64,000 nucleotides of DNA from Harmothoe impar (taxonomy: Eukaryota > Annelida > Polychaeta > Phyllodocida > Polynoidae), in contig OX381706.1 in assembly GCA_947462335.1 (NCBI GenBank), positions 20,622,784 to 20,686,783 on the forward strand. Reading direction: 5' to 3'. Below, piece by piece: positions 12,201 to 24,364 of the stretch; the first letter of the stretch is position 1; every line of letters begins with the position of its first letter. The position numbers and the translations under genes were made by a program. The notes under the pieces were generated by a model. That model was not told the DNA's origin and did not search any database. It saw only the letters and a list, made by a program, of their open reading frames with translations.

Positions 12201-13920
12201 GACCTTACAGGAGTCCTCACCCAGCTTAAGTGCCCCTACCCGCGTGACGTGGAGGAACCCGACAACTATGAGAGAATACGCATCCATGCCGAGCTCGGTC
12301 CCATGCCTCCCAGCCCCCGCACCACGGGGAGCTTTGCTGTAAATATTCTGGGATAACATTGCTCTGCCTACCCCCTATATTAAAACATTACCATGTTGAC
12401 TACTTCAGTATTGTAGTTTACTTTTGAAAATCCCTGTATAACTCACTGCCCTAACCTTGCAATTGTGTATAACCCGCACCTGGGGTTTAGTTTGCGTATA
12501 ACCCGTGGATACATGCGCGAATCTATGGTAGTGATGTAGCTGATTCATATATCTTACTACAGATGTATATTGCCAAAGTGAGGGGGAGTGGGTACGTTAA
12601 TAGTGTGACACAGAGAGAGGAAATAAAAAGTATTATGTATAATAAAAGAAAATGTTAGTAAGTGCTCATGTTAAAGAATGTCAGTCATCATTTGTACATG
12701 GACTCTAACAGTAATTGGCCGATACTCTATTTTGCAGCTTGCATCTAAAGAAGGCTACTTGACAAAGATGGGAGGCACATTCAAGGTAAGGCAACACAGA
12801 GGACTAGTTACAGATTCTGTCTGTTTCACGGTTAAAAATTGTAATTAAATTTCAGATTAATGGCTTCTATAGAATGCTCTAGTAATTAAGGGCGTTAATG
12901 CATTTTACCCGTTCTCGGCATGATGCATGAATGTACCTCTAGCGAGTAGCTCGTCAAATCAAGTTTTCATTTCTCTTTTACACAGAACTGGAAGAACCGC
13001 TGGTTTGTTCTCATGAAGAACGAGATGAAATATTACAAAGACAGATATGAGAAAGTGCCAATCAGAACCCTGGACCTCCGCGAGTGCACCATGTGCTGTC
13101 GAGACATGAGCACGGGCAAAGAACACTGCTTCAAGTAGGTCCTCATTCAGTCCTACTTCTAGAGATGCCATTTCTTACTCTAATGTACAGGAATTCATGT
13201 TATCATTTGGATGTGTGTCTCTAATCATGTTACTTTTCTTCATAGAGTTGACTGATGGTCATCGGATAGTCAGAAAAGTAGAAATGTAAAAATGATATTG
13301 TCATTATGTATAAAAATAGTCCACCTGTTATTAAAGCTTCATTTGTGAGATTGTCCATATCTGCTCTGGGAATTTTTGTTGTTTCCACCAAAATGACCAC
13401 TCCCTCATGTCATTGAATTTAGCATGTCCGCTTTCTAGGTTGATATTACCGTGGAGAACGTTTTACATGTACGCCAACACAGCTGAAGAGGCCAAGTCCT
13501 GGATCAACATTCTCCAATGGAAAATTGTGAGTAAACATTGGATCCCTGTAAATGTCAGATTAGATAGCATACTGAAGTAAGCACTGTTATAGTAATGTGT
13601 AAAATAAATTTGGACTTGAATTTATATACCGGTGAGCCAGAAGAATTTGTCAGGCAGATGGAAAAATTGACTAAATTAAAAAAATTGAAAATGGTCAAGA
13701 GAAATAACACCAAACAATATAAATCAAGATTCTTTTTTTCTGCAATTGCGTTTATTTTTCTGCAAATGTGTTCAATCCGGGACTGTTAAATTGTCAATTT
13801 GTTTTTACCTTGACGACTTTGAAAAGGAGCTGACACGTAGAGCTCAAATCACCATTTACTGTAACCTGACTTAAACTTGTGTGGTTGTTGCAGGAGAGAC
13901 TAAGTAAGGGAGAGGCGTGA
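9204..13920 (+). CDS. DAPP1: DAPP1/Bam32 orthologue (SH2 + PH adaptor), complete
   Basis: Cytosolic adaptor that moves to the plasma membrane by binding PI(3,4)P2/PI(3,4,5)P3. Exons: 9204-9238, 9797-9916, 10394-10527, 12211-12338, 12738-12785, 12986-13134, 13439-13526, 13894-13920; 729 nt, all phases join, 242 aa (human about 280, longer at both ends). SH2 spans about residues 13-105, with the phosphotyrosine-binding Arg at R39 in AYLLRPSSRPGE. A conserved Tyr (Y116 in EEPDNYERIRIH) sits between the domains where human DAPP1 has its regulatory phosphotyrosine. PH spans about 143-235 and has the phosphoinositide signature K-x-G...NWKNRWF (residues 149-162). An in-frame TGA lies upstream of the ATG without an intervening start. 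The C-terminus is short (ERLSKGEA). Introns 2 and 3 carry repeats. The orthology is very likely. Confidence 0.95.
9370..9470. repeat. CATTCATGCATCATG family fragment in DAPP1 intron 1
   Basis: GACTCGCCAGGGCTGCATTC followed by ATGCATCATGCCGAC, then GGCCCTTAAGGGG at about 9450. This is the right half of the hairpin family, with the left end missing. Confidence 0.6.
11226..11328. repeat. CACCCACCTGC minisatellite in DAPP1 intron 3
   Basis: Irregular tandem CACCCACCTG(C/CT)(A/T)C units over about 100 bp. Long open frames here on both strands (for example 11091-11327) are by-products of this composition. Confidence 0.8.
11515..11785. repeat. ACACATATTACACTC simple tandem array in DAPP1 intron 3
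   Basis: About 270 bp of 13-15-bp units (CACATATTACACT with CACA spacers) with length variation. It is open in several frames only because of the repeat. Confidence 0.9.
12885..12960. repeat. CATTCATGCATCATG family fragments in DAPP1 introns 3 and 5
   Basis: CGGCATGATGCATGAATGTA with AGCGAGTAGCTCG ends 25 bp before exon 6 (12986). A related fragment (CATGATGTATGAATGCAG with GTGGCCCTTAACG) lies at about 12003-12110 in intron 3. Confidence 0.6.
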
Positions 13921-14251
13921 AGAGTCTGCTACCCAGCATGGCAGGTTATAGCAGTACGTCAACGTCACCTGTCAACACCACGTCATGACGATGGGACGTC
14001 ACGTCACGTCAGACAGCCGTATTTATATGCCACACCAGTTAGTCTAAGGCATCATCAAATCCACCCAGACTCCCTGGACGTTATTTACACTGGTGGATGC
14101 TCCAGTTGCCATAGGGTGAGGAGCTGGGCATTACCTACAACAAATACCAATGGACGACATGTACGTCATGTGACGTCTCTGTCACGTCAGAACAAACTGT
14201 TGAACCACGTCCCCGCGACTTGCCGTACCACCTCAGGCATATGACGTGCTT

Positions 14252-14419
14252 CATACTACATGTGTCATGTTTCATACTACATGTGTCGCGTATCATATTA
14301 CATGTGTCGCGCGTCATATTACATGTGTCGCGCGTCATACTACATGTGTCGCGCGTCATATTACATGTGTCACGCGTCATACTACATGTGTCGCGCGTTA
14401 TACTACATGTGTCGCACTT
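14252..14419. repeat. 21-bp tandem array after DAPP1 (8 units)
   Basis: Eight units of CATAYTACATGTGTCGCGCG plus T. The period is divisible by three, so four overlapping open frames on both strands arise from it; none is a gene. The repeated GTCGCGCG makes it CpG-dense in an AT-rich region, and it may be inside the DAPP1 3' UTR. Confidence 0.9.
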
Positions 14420-17259
14420 CACGTCATTGCGTGACGACCTCTTGAGTTCCCATTGCAAAGAGCATTATTTAGGCAGCTTGTTAATTACTGTTGAATGATA
14501 AGCATGGACCAGAGAGAGCTCTGTCAGTGTCACTGCTCTAATTTGAGGCCTTTATGGACATTTATAGGTGATGGCTAAAGGATATGAGAGAGAAAATAAT
14601 GTATATTTGCCTCCTAACTTGAAGCACCCCTTGGGTAGCTCTTTATGTATACATGTATTATTTATTTCCATGTTGAAAATGTGTCAACACATAACTATGA
14701 GGCTTATCAATTATACATAGAGAGAGGAAACACTGCTAACATATTTATTCATTTTAGCATTCTAATTAGAGAATTAAGAACGTAACATTTGTATGTACAT
14801 GTATTCATATATAACATATATACAGAGATTTTAGGCCTTGACATATTTTAAGCCTTGGACGAACAGTATTACATAATATATATCTAGCTTGGCACTTGAA
14901 GAAGGAACTGCTCAGGAAGACTTGAAGTTATTCATGGAACTTTAGAAATTATATTATTCCTGCTGCCTTAGTGAGTTTCATGGTGAGATTTAACCAAAGT
15001 CACCATTGCGTTTGGAATTGGCCCAAATGCCGCATTAAATTAGTATGAAGCTATATAACGGTACTGCCTATGAAAGGGAGTAGAAATTTCTTAACGACCC
15101 TGAGGAGGGGAGGAAAAGCGTCCTCTTCGACTTAAAGGCAATAAGTCAGCGCATTATAATACACAAAACACCGCATACGCAATTAGTTTCTTACCACTCA
15201 GTATGGGGCAAAATATGTCTACTCCTCTGTTGTTAAGAAATGACCACTCCCATAGTATAACCACGTTTGTTGATAAAAATATAATGCGTAGGGGCTTTTG
15301 AAAATTGAGACCAATTGCATTAACCAGCTGATAATCTACTTTTACTGTGTGATATTGACACTTTGGGCACCATTTTACCCATATTTAAAGCTCATACTTC
15401 CTGTGCCTGAGTCCCCAATGGGCTTCAACCTTGTCAGAAATACTGTGTACTAATACTTAGTACTAGTACTACTACACATTATACATGTACTATGATCCAA
15501 GGTGTATAATGTATTATGATGACATAATTCCATGTAGAGTCTTCAATTAGAATGAAGAATGACAGTTATTACCAGGCATTAGTCAGAGTATAGATGAGCT
15601 AGAAAGTAAAATGACGTACAAAAATAGATGATCCTAAATATATTTTAATCTACATGAGCTTTTTATTTTGACACATGCTTTTTGTTCACCTTGTGAATCT
15701 CAATCCGGGTTCTATCATCAGTTTAATGCACAGATATCAGTGGCACACTATATGTGGAGTAGAACTGTGTAAGTTAGGAATCTATATATCTTAAGGATCA
15801 TTAGATTGAAAAGAATTGATTGGTTCTAGAGTCCCTGGTAGATTTTCTGATTGGTGTATGAAAGAAATAGCTTAGACTGATTGCATAATGGTAATAAGCG
15901 ACTTATTATTCCATAATTTGCTTATATTACCGGTTTAAGAAATATCATGGAGAACATCAAGAAGATATTCACGAAGCCAATATTTCTATAAGGCTATGTT
16001 ATATTGTTGTATTTATAAAATGTGTGACAGAAAAGTTAGTTCTACAATTATTCACAAACAATTTATCCAGTTAATATGAATATTTTTTGTTGTGGTGGCG
16101 CAGTCCCGGATGATGGGTGCTCTTTTACTCTTTTATTCTCTTCCAGTCTGTTAGGATTCTTTCACGTATTTTTACGATTCTGCCTATGCATTTGTTAGTG
16201 TGTTACCTTTGACGATCTTTGTGATATGTATATGTACAGTTAATTGTTGTAAAATACACTTTAAGCCATTAGTATCATAATAATGGAAAGGTCGATCGAA
16301 CATTGTATTTAATCAATGCAAAGGTCGAATTCAGCTTAACTACTGAAAAATCATCGCCATCGAATTCATTTTTAACCTCTCATACCATTTAGTCTTATCG
16401 CTATTTATCAGATTATAGGGGAGTATTACCTTCTAATGTATATTATTGACATGTCGAATGCATGAACGTTTCCATGGCATTCCGCAGCTGAATAAGATTT
16501 ATTACATTAGAAGAGAAGAAAAAACTGGTGCTGAACAGAAATACTAACGTCTTGTTCTTTTCTCAGGAATACTATACGAAACAGGACACTTTTAGCTATC
16601 TAACTCCCAAGTTCCCGAACAAAACTTTTATCTGAATTTTACCGCCTTTTCATCATCTGCTCTGATCTATCAGTAAGATGTAATATCTTACTACTCCTTT
16701 TAATTATCGTGTTCTTTTTATCTACATCATTGAAACATTCCTGTCCCATCTATTTCTCTCTGCAGGTTCAGTGTATTGACATCAAACGCATTTACATAGT
16801 ATTGGTTTGAAGTACATTGTATATTCTATCAAAGATGAATTCCATATATATACTGCAACTTGAACTAAAGTCACTCTGTCAATTGTGTAAATTGGGACCA
16901 GCATCTGAAATCATGTCTTAGAGCTATATTGTGTGTGCTATATTCCATGTACGGTGTGCTCTAGTAGGTGCAGTGTAAAGTTTCCATTCATTGCGGTATG
17001 TTTAAACGCGACTACACAATTATAATTCCGGTGTTTCAACTACTTCCCTTATATTGTTGTAAGATAATCCGTTCTTGCGTCATGTCCTCTTGTACGTAAT
17101 TGATGTGTGTTTTGAAATAAGTATACTTTGTTAATATAATGTGCATATACAACAAATGACAAATATCAGTTACTTTTCCTCCAAAGGAAGTTGTCTGTTG
17201 GTCACCTGGTGATTATCCTATTGTACTGTAGATGACATCCCATCAGCTTTGAGGGCTGG

Positions 17260-17470
17260 ATAGAGCCTAAGTGCATCATGCCCTTTCTGATACATGTATG
17301 ATTACATGATTGGAGCCGTGGTGAATACCTCACCATAGCTGTATTCATGCATCATGCCGACCCTACAGAGTATCAACACCACTGAAGGGAAGGCATCATT
17401 GCCCTGCTCAGTGGACGCACCATGGCTTCATTCATGCATCATGACAACAGAGAGGCATGATACATTACAG
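17260..17470. repeat. CATTCATGCATCATG family, double-core copy
   Basis: Two cores (GTATTCATGCATCATGCCG near 17342 and TTCATTCATGCATCATGACA near 17427) flanked by GTGCATCATG at 17271 and CATGATACATTA near 17457. It is degenerate and has no clear target duplication. Confidence 0.55.
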
Positions 17471-18778
17471 CAGGTTAAATAGTTTGTAAATGTTGATGGT
17501 GGTGATGATGCTGTTGTTTGTCCTTGTCGCCACGTAAAAGGTCAGTGGTCAATAGATATAATGGAAGGCACAATGTTATGACATAAGATGCGGAAGTCAG
17601 TTCATAGGAATTCTACAAAGGGAATTCCTATGGAGAAGGCCAAGTCTGTTTGGGTATAGTCTCTGAGAATGTAGAAACCTCCTACATGTCATATATTACC
17701 AATGAAATGCCTTACAATCTAGACTCATATTGAATTAATAGCTTCAATGCGTGATCAGTGTTTAAAATTCAAGCAATTGGGCCTATGAGCCTTTAGGTAT
17801 TGCATTGGTCAATCATTGTATTCCTTGTTCAGTAGACGTTATACAGCGTACTCATTTTGGGAATTGTGTCTGACGGAGATGAAGCATGTATGCATCCCAA
17901 ATGAATACATGTATTGAATAAATACACTTGCATAATCAAGATGAAAAATACATGTGTATGATATATTGTGTCATTAGTCAAGCACAGGAAAGACAAATAT
18001 ACATTGATACAGAATTATTATAAATCAGAAACCTTTAATTATTTTAAAACAGGTGCACATGCAATATATTATATGTGTTTGTACCATGAAATAAAGAGGT
18101 TGCTGATTACATGGCTGATGTGCTTTGTTCTGTTATTGTTTACTAAAATTGTGTAAAAAAAAAGTGCATTTATTTAAAACAAGGAAACCACAACAAAGCT
18201 TCCTAAAAAGCATCCAACCCATGAGGGATCAATTTGTTCTTACCAGCTACATTGGATTCTGATATGGCCAATTATAATGAGAAGAATAATGGCCATTTTT
18301 TTGAGTAACGGTAGGGCATAAAAATAATACAGCATTGACGGACCCATCCCCATGCAGACATGTACACCCTTTTAACAAAGCAGTGCAGTTGGTTTAATCT
18401 ATCGGCCAATAATTGAAATGTATGGGTATGTATATAGCACTATTGTGTGACGACAGGGTTAGGCAGGGGTACCACCAGCGTAATGAGGCCACATATGAGC
18501 GAGGAGATGTGCTATTTGATATTTTTATGAAACACATGAGGGACTGGAATACGGCGTCTGAGCGTTGACAGTGTACATCTAATAACTGAATAGGTAGGAC
18601 GTTTAGCCGTACCACGGAGGGCCGCGAAAGCGGTCTATACATTGTATACAATAGAAGGGTCTGAGCTGGATGCTTATCAATCGTATTTTCAATCAAATTT
18701 CCTTTAAGAGTATTTTTATAGTCATTATTCAAGAATGGATAATCAAACCGTAGCTTTTAGGGGAAAAAATGTGCTACC

Positions 18779-20892
18779 TACACTGATAATAAAACCTATA
18801 GTCAGTACTGACTATACCATCATATATTGACCCCCGTAGTCAGGGGACTATACAACTTAGTCACATATTAGTCACAAAGATAGTCAGGAGTGACTATATG
18901 TGGATCACACAAATTGATGATGTCACAGGAATGTGTGCACAGGAAACAGTTTGGATTCAAATTTGAATGGTCCATGGACTTCAGGTAGGCACATCCTCTC
19001 CTAAACCACTGTTCTATGGATATCCCTGCTTGTTATATGTTATGTTACAGTTGACTATGACAACTTAAGATGTTATAGGGTGCATGAGTTCTCATGTTTG
19101 ATAGAGTTATCATGGTAATTTGTTCCAGATTTGGTAACATAAAAATGAACAGTGTATGTCTAGACTGACAGAGCATGATATGCCTACACAGGAGCCTGTC
19201 ACCTGCTCTGCCTTATCCTAGCCTGTCCCCTGGCCTGCCTTATCCTAGCCTGTCACCTGCCCTGTCTTATCCTAGCCTGTCCCCTGCCCTGCCTCATCCT
19301 AGCCTGTCCCTGCCCTATCCTAGCATGTCCCCTGCCCTGCCCTATCCTAGCCTGTCCCTGCCCTCTTTTATCCTGGCCTGTCACCTGCCCTGCCTTATCC
19401 TAGCCTGTCCCCTGCCCTGCCTTATCCTAGCCTGTCACCTGCCCTGCCTCATCCTAGCCTGTCCCCTGCCCTGCCTCATCCTAGCATGTCCCTGCCCTAT
19501 CCTAGCATGTCCCCTGTCCTGCCTTATCCTAGCCTGTCCCTGCCGTGCCTTATCCTAGCCTGTCCCTGCACTGTTTTATCCTGGCCTCTCACCTGCCCTG
19601 TTTTATCCTAGCTTGTCCCCTGGCCTGCCTTATCCTAGCCTGTCCCCTGGCTTGCCTTATCCTAGCCTGTCCCCTGGCCTGCCTTATCCTAGCCTGTCCC
19701 CTGGCCTGCCTTATCCTAGCCTGTCCCCTGGCTTGCTTTATCCTAGCCTGTCACCTGCCCTGCCTTATACTAGCCTGTCCCCTGCCCTGCCTCATCCTAG
19801 CCTGTCCCTGCCTTATCCTAGCCTGTCACCTGCTCTGCTTTATCCTGGCCTGTCACCTGCTCTGCTTTATCCTAGCTTGTCCCCTGGCCTGTCTTATCCT
19901 AGCCTGTCACCTGCTCTGCCTTATCCTAGCCTGTCCCCTGCCTTGCATTATCCTAGCCTGTCCCCAGGCCTGCCTTATCCTAGCTTGTCCCCAGCCCTGC
20001 CTTATCCTAGCCTGTCACCTGCCGTGCCTTATCCTAGCCTGTCACCTGCCTTGCCTTATCCTAGCCTGTCCCTGCACTGTTTTATCCTGGCCTCTCACCT
20101 GCCCTGTTTTATCATAGCTTGTCCCCTGGCCTGTCTTATCCTAGCTTGTCCCCTGGCCTGCCTAATCCTAGCCTGTTCCCTGGCCTGCCTTATCCTAGCC
20201 TGTCACCTGCCCTGCCTTGTGCTAGCCTGTCTCCTGCCCTGCCTCATCCTAACCTGTCCCTGCCCTATCCTAGCATGTCCCCTGCCCTGCCTTATCCTAG
20301 CCGGTCACCTGCCCTGCTTTATCCTGGCCTGTCCCCTGCCTTGCCTTATCGTAGCCTGTCCCCTGGCCTGCCTTATCCTAGCTTGTCCCCTGGCCTGCCT
20401 TATCCTAGCCTGTCCCCTGCTCTGCCTTATCCTAGCCTGTCCCCTGGCCTGCCTTATCCTAGCTTGTCCCCTGCCCTGCCTTATCCTAGCCTATCACCTG
20501 CCCTGCCTCATCCTAGGCCGTCCCCTGCCCTATACTAGCATATTCCCTGCCTTGCCTTATCCTAGCTTGTCTCCTGGCCTGCCTTATCCTAGCCATGTCT
20601 ACCCTGCTGAGCCTTGACCTGCCTTCAGTACTTAAGTTTCCCTTATTTACCATGATTGACTATATCTATTAGTCATAGTGACTACTTTAGACCATGAAAC
20701 CATTAAATTCATAGTCACTTGACTATATAGCCCAAATCAGCCGATTTAATGGCCGACTATAGGTTGACTATATGACTAACTTACTATAGACATAGGTGAC
20801 TAACTTGGTATAGTCGTTTTTGCTACATTCATGTGACTATAGAAACGTAGTCCGCAGTGACTAACATTTCCAGGTCCATTATTATCAGTGTA
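18779..20892. mobile_element. Inverted-terminal-repeat element carrying a 27-bp minisatellite (2.1 kb)
   Basis: Left end TACACTGATAATAA at 18779 and right end TTATTATCAGTGTA at 20879-20892 are exact inverted copies; TA at each edge fits a TA target duplication. Sub-terminal zones (18795-18900 and 20650-20870) are dense in TGACTATA/TATAGTCA motifs in both orientations. The 1.4 kb centre is a minisatellite. A 29-bp direct duplication just past the right end (20879-20907 and 20908-20936) repeats the terminus. No transposase is visible. Confidence 0.75.
19190..20605. repeat. 27-bp minisatellite, about 52 units
   Basis: Tandem CCTGTCCCCTGCCCTGCCTT plus ATCCTAG with point variants and occasional 3-bp-scale deletions. 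A 27-bp unit keeps frames open, producing apparent proteins of up to 334 aa with 9-residue repeats (for example 19613-20617). These have no start context, splice or domain support and are rejected as genes. Strand composition is strongly asymmetric (C/T-rich top strand). Confidence 0.95.
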
Positions 20893-21051
20893 TAAGCAGT
20901 GAGGCCATTATTATCAGTGTATAAGCAGTGAGGCCACTCCGGGCAGTGAAAATAATCACTAAGCTCCACATCAGGGCATATCTCTGGATATATAAGGCTT
21001 CAGGAAAATGGTTCTGTCTCACAGACTCTGGACTCTCGCTTACATATTACT

Positions 21052-21285
21052 TAAGTCTCTAAGGACGACATATCGCTAAAAGATTATATTTACCGTCATA
21101 TGCTTCATCAATTCAGCCCTCACCGGGGCTGCATTGGTGCATCATGCCGATGCTTCGGGAGTGTCTCAACCCTTTAGGGTTGGCATGATACCTACTGGCG
21201 AGTTACTCGCCATGGCTGCATTCATGCATCATGACGACCAAAGGCATAATGCATTCATTAATGCATTATGCCGTCCTTAAAGGCT
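21052..21285. mobile_element. Compound hairpin-family copy (same subfamily as 7700-7935)
   Basis: Order TAAGGACGACAT, GGGGCTGCATTGGTGCATCA, CTTCGGGAGTGTCTCAACCC, GGCGAGTTACTCGCC, GCTGCATTCATGCATCATGA and ATGCCGTCCTTAAAGG matches 7700-7935 block by block. Confidence 0.7.
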
Positions 21286-21875
21286 AATTGTACATGTACT
21301 TGATCGAGACCAGATGTCAAGATTTTTTTGCTGTATTCCAGACAGATTGTTATTTTCAGAGGTAGGCCTGTCATCTTATCTGTGAACGTTTTATTTCAAT
21401 ATGGGGGAGAAACCCCAATAATAGGGCGTTACCTTATATGACACATTTCATCGACCAACATGGTAACTGATCACACTACAGGTACCCATCGTGTCCGCCT
21501 GTACCATTGAATTCTCGGATCGTTAACTCAGGGTGTACCCCTGAGTCTAGTGAGGCGATTCTAAACCTTGATTAAGACAATTTCAATTGTTCAACTTCAC
21601 ACAATCATATTGCATTAACTGTCCATTTCAAAGTTAATATTTTTGCATCATTTGTTGCTTTCCCATGTCATGTATGATACGATCTTCATTATACCTGCAA
21701 ATTTGCATTTTTACTCTAGCAAAAAAACAGGACAAACTTTTTACACTTTCTTGAATCAACAAATCACATCTTCTGTTCTACCATTGAACTGTTCAACTCT
21801 ATACAAAGATGACATGAACCATTCTAGACAACCCTGCCGCTTACTATGTCTAGAAGGCATTGGTTGGAAACCAAT

Positions 21876-22098
21876 GTGCCTCTACATGGGTAAAAATCGA
21901 CACGCACGACACGGCGACACGGCCCTTTTAGGCCATTTTAAAAATCGACGGACACAGGAAAATCGGGGATAAAAATCGACCCACAGGGGATTTTCTCTAT
22001 GTTGTTATATACCTAAAAATCGACACGATGCCACTGGCCTCCTGCTTAAAATCGACACGGCGACACGGCCAAAATTGTGGGTACCCATGTAGAGGCAC
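21876..22098. mobile_element. 223-bp MITE with 6-bp target duplication
   Basis: Ends GTGCCTCTACATGGGTA and TACCCATGTAGAGGCAC are perfect inverted copies, and ACCAAT flanks both sides (21870-21875 and 22099-22104). The interior repeats AAAATCGACACGGCGACACG-type units four times, which is unusual for such a short element. Confidence 0.85.
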
Positions 22099-22440
22099 AC
22101 CAATAGCCTACACAATCTGTGAACTGCTCTATGTATATTCTTGATATTATTATTAATTGGCATGATATGAAAAACGTCTGTATTGTATACGATTTATTAC
22201 TGCCGAATAAAAAATCTAAACTCAACTCAAACTTCCCTGGCAAGAGTGAGAGCCTGAGCCGGGGTAAAATCTTTAACTCTAGATAACCAAACTGAACCCT
22301 AGATAACCAAAGTGAACTGGAAGTGAACCACAGGCGGTCACACATGTGCAAGTGTAACCCAGGCAGAGTCGATTCACCATAAAACAATGATGCAGTGGAC
22401 ATCTCAGAGCAATGTTGTAGAAAGTGGTCAAATGGAAAGT

Positions 22441-22548
22441 TGTCCGAGGCAAAGGGGTCCGAGGCAAAGGGGTCCAAGGCAAAGGGGTCCGAGGCAAAGG
22501 GGTCTGAGGCAAAGCTGTCTGAGGCAAAGCAGTCCAGGGCAAAGTTAC
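22441..22548. repeat. 15-bp tandem repeat GAGGCAAAGGGGTCC
   Basis: About seven units, decaying to the right (GAGGCAAAGCTGTCT, GAGGCAAAGCAGTCC). Both strands stay open through it (SEAKGSEAKG on plus), which explains the ORFs at 22279-22610. No gene support. Confidence 0.85.
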
Positions 22549-22599
22549 AGACCAGTGTGACACATCATTTCAGGGCAGAATCCACAAATATTTCATTGT

Positions 22600-24364
22600 T
22601 CCTGAAATGATCATCAATAAACCAAGTCAATCACTTAATCGCCCTGACCCTGAGTCATTTGTGATGCAAATCACGCACCCATTGATTAAAGCTGTGAAAA
22701 TGTAAAATTAAATAGTGTCAAGGTTCAGATGGATGTGTTAACAAGTCACGTGATAAAGTATTTCTTGTAGCATTTGAAGAGGTCGATGATATTTGATAAC
22801 TCTTTATTTGAATACGTAGGAAGTTTGATGTGTATATACTTATTATGTGGAATCTATTGACAAAAATATATAAGACATTTAAGACTTGATAGGCTGGATC
22901 CCCTAGTAAAAATGTCAACTCTATGACCCTGCAAGCATGCAGGCTGGGTAATTATTTACTCTTAACATAATCGACCCATTAAGGGCCGCATAGTGCTTTA
23001 AAGGCACATATCTCGGTGCCCCTAAAGCGACAGTAGGAATGGAGCCGGGACAGGTACTCAGCCCTATATGGGTCATAAATTACACAGGCGCTGCCCAGAA
23101 GAATAATGTTTATGGTAGGCATGGAGTAGCTTAGCTTTGTCATAGAGAGTACCCTAGTAATACACTCTGCGGCCCTTAAAGGGGCATTCTCACCACTCGC
23201 ACTTACGACATAGCAGACTAAAACAGTACTAGAATTGTGAGTGGGAAACGCTCGGTGAGAATGCCACTTTAAAGGGTTACGCCTCATAGGCTGAAAGTGT
23301 GCTGTGGTTTTCTTTCCTGAGACCTGTCACACACCAAGGCCACTCAAAAAAAGAGTTGTTTCTCATCACCGTGTGCATCATGAATCTCGTGATTTGGGGG
23401 GAAATTCCTTTTCCTTTATAGATTTCTAATAAGAAATCGGTTAAAAAGTGGACAAGTATTGGCATATTTCCTAACAAATTAAAGCTTATACTGTCAGTTA
23501 TGCAGATAGCTAGGAATAACTTGCATTATACCTTTTACGGATCAATAAACTCTTAATTACTAAAATGTAAAAATTGTGCGCAGACATTCTCAATTTCCCT
23601 TTAATTAAATTTCAGCCTCCGGTTTAAAAAAACCCAAAGAAAACCCACCCTCTTCACATTTCTTACTGCTGGGTGATGAGAAACAACTCTCTTTTTTTGA
23701 GTGGCCTAAAAGGTGCATAGCACAGCACGTTTTTGAGGCCACAGCGGTCTTTATTGGGTGAAATAGACCACGACGGCCAGATCGCTGTCATGAGCATTGC
23801 ACTACCTGCCCCACCCTAGTGTTAAGGCCCGGTGTGGAGTCGTGATCTGCGGTCAGGTCTATTCACTGAGGGATAAACTACTGGACCGACCAGATGGTAT
23901 AGTGCCCCTTTGTAAACGTCCTAAGGCATAGGCCCATCATATTTGACAGATGTTGAGAATCCCTTAGTCAATAGTTTACTTTGGGCTAGATCTACAGTTT
24001 TTCCTCTGCTGGAAAAGGGAACAGACAAGGTAAGTGGACTTCAACCTATTAAGTCAACGCAATTTATATGGCATTTACTTTGGTAATAGATTTAACAGTA
24101 GTGCAAGAAATGATTGGGCTGGGCGGAACTCCAATGTTTGGGATTGAGCTGGACTAAACTTCAAGTTTTGGGATGGGGCTGGGTAAAGCTCCATGGGCTA
24201 AGATGTGGGTGCACCTGTGGGAATCTGAGGGCAACACATCTACGTTGTCATGGTGAATTCCTGCATGAGCCTCTGATGGGTATGTGCATGGGGTCTGGGT
24301 AGGGAGAATTGAACGCATGTTAACACTAGGCGCTTATACAAGATAGGCTCGTATTTAACGTCTA
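22600..24364. other. Intergenic stretch, no gene recognised
   Basis: Contains a degenerate hairpin copy (22976-23280, with AAGGGCCGCATAGTGCTTTA at its left and CTTTAAAGGG on the right) and otherwise AT-rich unique-looking sequence. No exon with domain content seen. Confidence 0.45.

Larger units (their letters stand above)
13921..18778. other. DAPP1 3' UTR and downstream intergenic DNA, no gene recognised
   Basis: AT-rich sequence after the DAPP1 stop. It holds a 21-bp tandem array (14252-14419) and hairpin-family copies near 17270-17470. The 3' UTR end cannot be fixed: one AATAAA is seen in TTGAATAAATACAC near 17915 and another hexamer-like ATAAAG near 18090. No frame has domain-like content. 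Confidence 0.5.

Noticed and set aside
14135..14498. Frames with SYYMCRA / MTRDTC repeats
   Set aside because: Explained by the 21-bp tandem array after the DAPP1 stop.
19175..20617. Long open frames (up to 334 aa) with 9-residue Leu/Pro/Cys-rich repeats
   Set aside because: They come from the 27-bp minisatellite, which stays open in several frames; no start context, splice sites or domain.
18779..20892. CRISPR-like repetition
   Set aside because: Units are contiguous with no unique spacers, and the genome is an intron-containing animal genome.
21643..21972. ORF of 109 aa
   Set aside because: Runs into the 223-bp MITE at 21876; no domain or exon structure.
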